Assembly: GCA_046303115.1 (NCBI GenBank)
Contig: JBKCGZ010000051.1
Location: forward strand, 1 to 15,159
From: CAINEC01 sp046303115
Lineage (GTDB): Bacteria; Bacteroidota; Bacteroidia; AKYH767-A; OLB10
Reading direction: 5' to 3'
DNA length: 15,159 nt
The notes below the pieces were generated by a model. The model made no database searches, was not told where the DNA came from, and saw nothing but the letters and a program-made list of their open reading frames with translations. This document shows, piece after piece, positions 14,087 through 15,159 of this stretch (position 1 is its first letter; each line of letters opens with the position of its first letter). The position numbers and the translations under genes are program-made.

Positions 14087-14954
14087 ATTCTTCTCCTAAA
14101 AAGGATTTTAAATGTTGTGATGTACTTCTCAGTCGTAATTTTTTAAGTGCTTTTTCTTTTATCTGTCGAACGCGCTCACGTGATAAATCATATTTTTCCC
14201 CAATCTCTTCTAAAGTGTATGGCTCTTCTGATTCTAAACCAAAAAACAAGGAAATAACATCTCTTTCTTTTTCATCTAAGATATTTAGTGATCGCTCAAT
14301 CTCTTTCTTAAGAGAATGATTCATCATAATCGTATCGGCTTGTTCTACTTCTTTATTTTGAAGCACATCGAGTAGGGAATTGTCTTCCCCGTTTAACAAA
14401 GGTGCATCAACACTAATCTGACGAGTAGAAATTCTGAATGCATCAGAAATTTTATCTACAGTCAAGTCAGTAATTTCAGCAAGCTCTTCTAATGATGGTT
14501 CACGTTCGTATTCTTGTTCTAATTTGGTAAATGCTTTATTGATTTTTGTTAAAGATCCTAATTGATTTACTGGAAGTCTAACAATTCTTGCATGCTCTGA
14601 AATGGCTTGCATTATACTTTGACGAATCCACCATACCGCGTAGGAAATAAATTTGAATCCTCTTGTTTCATCAAATCGTTTAGCAGCTTTAATTAATCCT
14701 AAATTACCTTCATTAATTAAATCGGGTAGGGTGAGTCCTTGATTTTGATATTGCTTTGCAACAGAAACTACAAATCTAAGATTGGCTCTTGTTAAACGAT
14801 CCAACGCAGCTTCATCGCCTTCCCGAATTTTTTTAGCCAAAACAATTTCTTCGTCAGGAGAAATCATTTCTTCCTTAGAAATGTCAGATAAATATTTTTC
14901 GAGAGATGCACTATCTCTGCTGGTAATCGACTTAGTAATTTTCAGTTGTCTCAT
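14085..14954 (-). CDS. rpoD: Primary RNA polymerase sigma factor (sigma-70, RpoD-type)
   Basis: The housekeeping sigma factor, which directs RNA polymerase to promoters. It has 289 residues and lacks region 1.1 and the long non-conserved insert of proteobacterial RpoD, as is usual in Bacteroidota. Region 1.2 is about 14-47 (DSASLEKYLSDIS). Region 2 is about 53-123, with LTRANLRFVVSVAKQYQNQG, DLINEGNLGLIKA and the promoter-melting block FKFISYAVWWIRQ (100-111). Region 3 is about 130-205, and region 4 ends in the helix-turn-helix YTLEEIGEKYDLSRERVRQI (246-265). I chose the ATG at 14954 (MRQLKITKSI), the conserved family start; the 30 codons open upstream to 15044 overlap the likely promoter and match nothing. 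Confidence 0.95.
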   Translation of the reverse strand: MRQLKITKSITSRDSASLEKYLSDISKEEMISPDEEIVLAKKIREGDEAALDRLTRANLRFVVSVAKQYQNQGLTLPDLINEGNLGLIKAAKRFDETRGFKFISYAVWWIRQSIMQAISEHARIVRLPVNQLGSLTKINKAFTKLEQEYEREPSLEELAEITDLTVDKISDAFRISTRQISVDAPLLNGEDNSLLDVLQNKEVEQADTIMMNHSLKKEIERSLNILDEKERDVISLFFGLESEEPYTLEEIGEKYDLSRERVRQIKEKALKKLRLRSTSQHLKSFLGEE

Positions 14955-15020
14955 ATTCGTATCATCATTAAACTGAAAATTGTTGGCTCTGTGAATCGGT
15001 ATTGTAAAGGACCGACTTAA

Positions 15021-15028
15021 CAAATTTA
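15021..15028 (-). promoter_or_regulatory. Likely -7 box of the sigma-factor gene
   Basis: TAAATTTG on the minus strand matches TAnnTTTG. The start codon at 14954 lies 66 bases downstream. The only nearby TTG is 13 bases upstream, too close for a standard -33 element. The box lies just after the terminator of the upstream gene, so the sigma gene is probably transcribed from here. Confidence 0.45.
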
Positions 15029-15047
15029 AAATAATTTCTGACAAATA

Positions 15048-15079
15048 AAAAAGGCGAAAGAAAAATCTTCCGCCTTTTT
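15048..15079 (-). terminator. Terminator of the gene at the right edge
   Basis: On the minus strand GGCGGAAGA pairs with TCTTTCGCC (one G-U pair) around a TTTT loop, with five A before it and a run of T after it (15052-15047). It starts about 30 bases after the TAG of the partial gene. In the plus direction the G-U pair becomes an A-C mismatch, so it belongs to the minus transcript. Confidence 0.85.
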
Positions 15080-15107
15080 AACCAACAAACCTAAAATGAA
15101 AACTTAA

Positions 15108-15158
15108 CTATAATCCAAATCCGTAATATGCTTTCATGCCGTTCGCATAAACACCTTC
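15108..15158 (-). CDS. 3' end of an unidentified protein-coding gene
   Basis: The last 16 codons of a gene entering from the right edge read EGVYANGMKAYYGFGL followed by TAG. I prefer this frame because it is the most protein-like of the three and its stop is followed at a normal distance by a strong terminator. I do not recognise the family from so few residues. The gene lies upstream of the sigma factor on the same strand but is separated from it by the terminator at 15048-15079. Confidence 0.6.
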   Translation of the reverse strand, partial: EGVYANGMKAYYGFGL

Positions 15159-15159
15159 C

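Noticed and set aside
14955..15044. 30-residue N-terminal extension of the sigma factor
   Set aside because: The conserved family start MRQLKITKSI is at 14954, and the extension covers the probable promoter and leader.
1..15159. CRISPR array, insertion sequence, prophage or defence island
   Set aside because: No regularly spaced repeats, transposase, integrase, phage structural or defence-type genes are visible.

Overview
The window looks like chromosomal DNA of a low-G+C member of the Bacteroidota. The evidence is a secreted protein ending in a type IX secretion (T9SS) sorting domain, a short primary sigma factor without region 1.1 that starts MRQLKITKSI, a bacillithiol biosynthesis deacetylase, the long form of GAPDH, promoters of the Bacteroidota type (TTG, 19-21 bases, TAnnTTTG) and AT-rich start regions without Shine-Dalgarno sequences. 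I cannot name the genus. The right edge cuts a gene after only its last 16 codons, and the left edge cuts a sirtuin gene.

Layout. Positions 2-517 (+): 3' part of a Sir2-family NAD-dependent deacylase, followed by a hairpin. Positions 648-5869 (-): a tight cytochrome c maturation operon, read ccmB, ccmC, ccmD, ccmE, ccmF and then a DUF2520 Rossmann protein, with gaps from a 4-base overlap to 24 bases. Positions 5989-6714 (+): bshB1, divergent from the ccm operon and convergent with the next gene across a shared bidirectional terminator. Positions 6794-8716 (-): a 640-residue secreted protein with three Asp-box (BNR) repeats and a T9SS C-terminal domain, with the best promoter in the window and a possible hairpin at the 5' end of its mRNA. 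Positions 8843-12262 (-): a copper-type P1B ATPase followed with no gap by a polysaccharide flippase that starts with GTG. Positions 12375-12449 (+): tRNA-His with its own promoter and terminator. Positions 12567-14036 (+): long-form GAPDH, convergent with the primary sigma factor at 14085-14954 (-) across a bidirectional terminator. Positions 15108-15158 (-): the end of an unidentified gene and its terminator.

How the genes fit together. CcmB and CcmC are membrane parts of the haem-handling complex, CcmD is its small membrane partner, CcmE carries haem in the periplasm, and CcmF attaches it to apocytochrome c. ccmA and the thiol-redox genes (ccmG/ccmH) are not in the window. CcmE carries CPSKY, with Cys where the classical protein has the haem-binding His. 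The copper ATPase could relate functionally to cytochrome oxidase assembly or copper resistance, but nothing in the sequence links it to ccm. The remaining genes are housekeeping.

No stretch longer than 300 bases lacks a gene. I found no CRISPR array, insertion sequence, phage gene or defence system, and I do not see a clearly new multi-gene system. The points most worth checking are the CcmE Cys variant, the cofactor site of the GAPDH, the 5' hairpin of the T9SS gene, the gapless copA-flippase junction and an unpaired U5-U68 position in tRNA-His.
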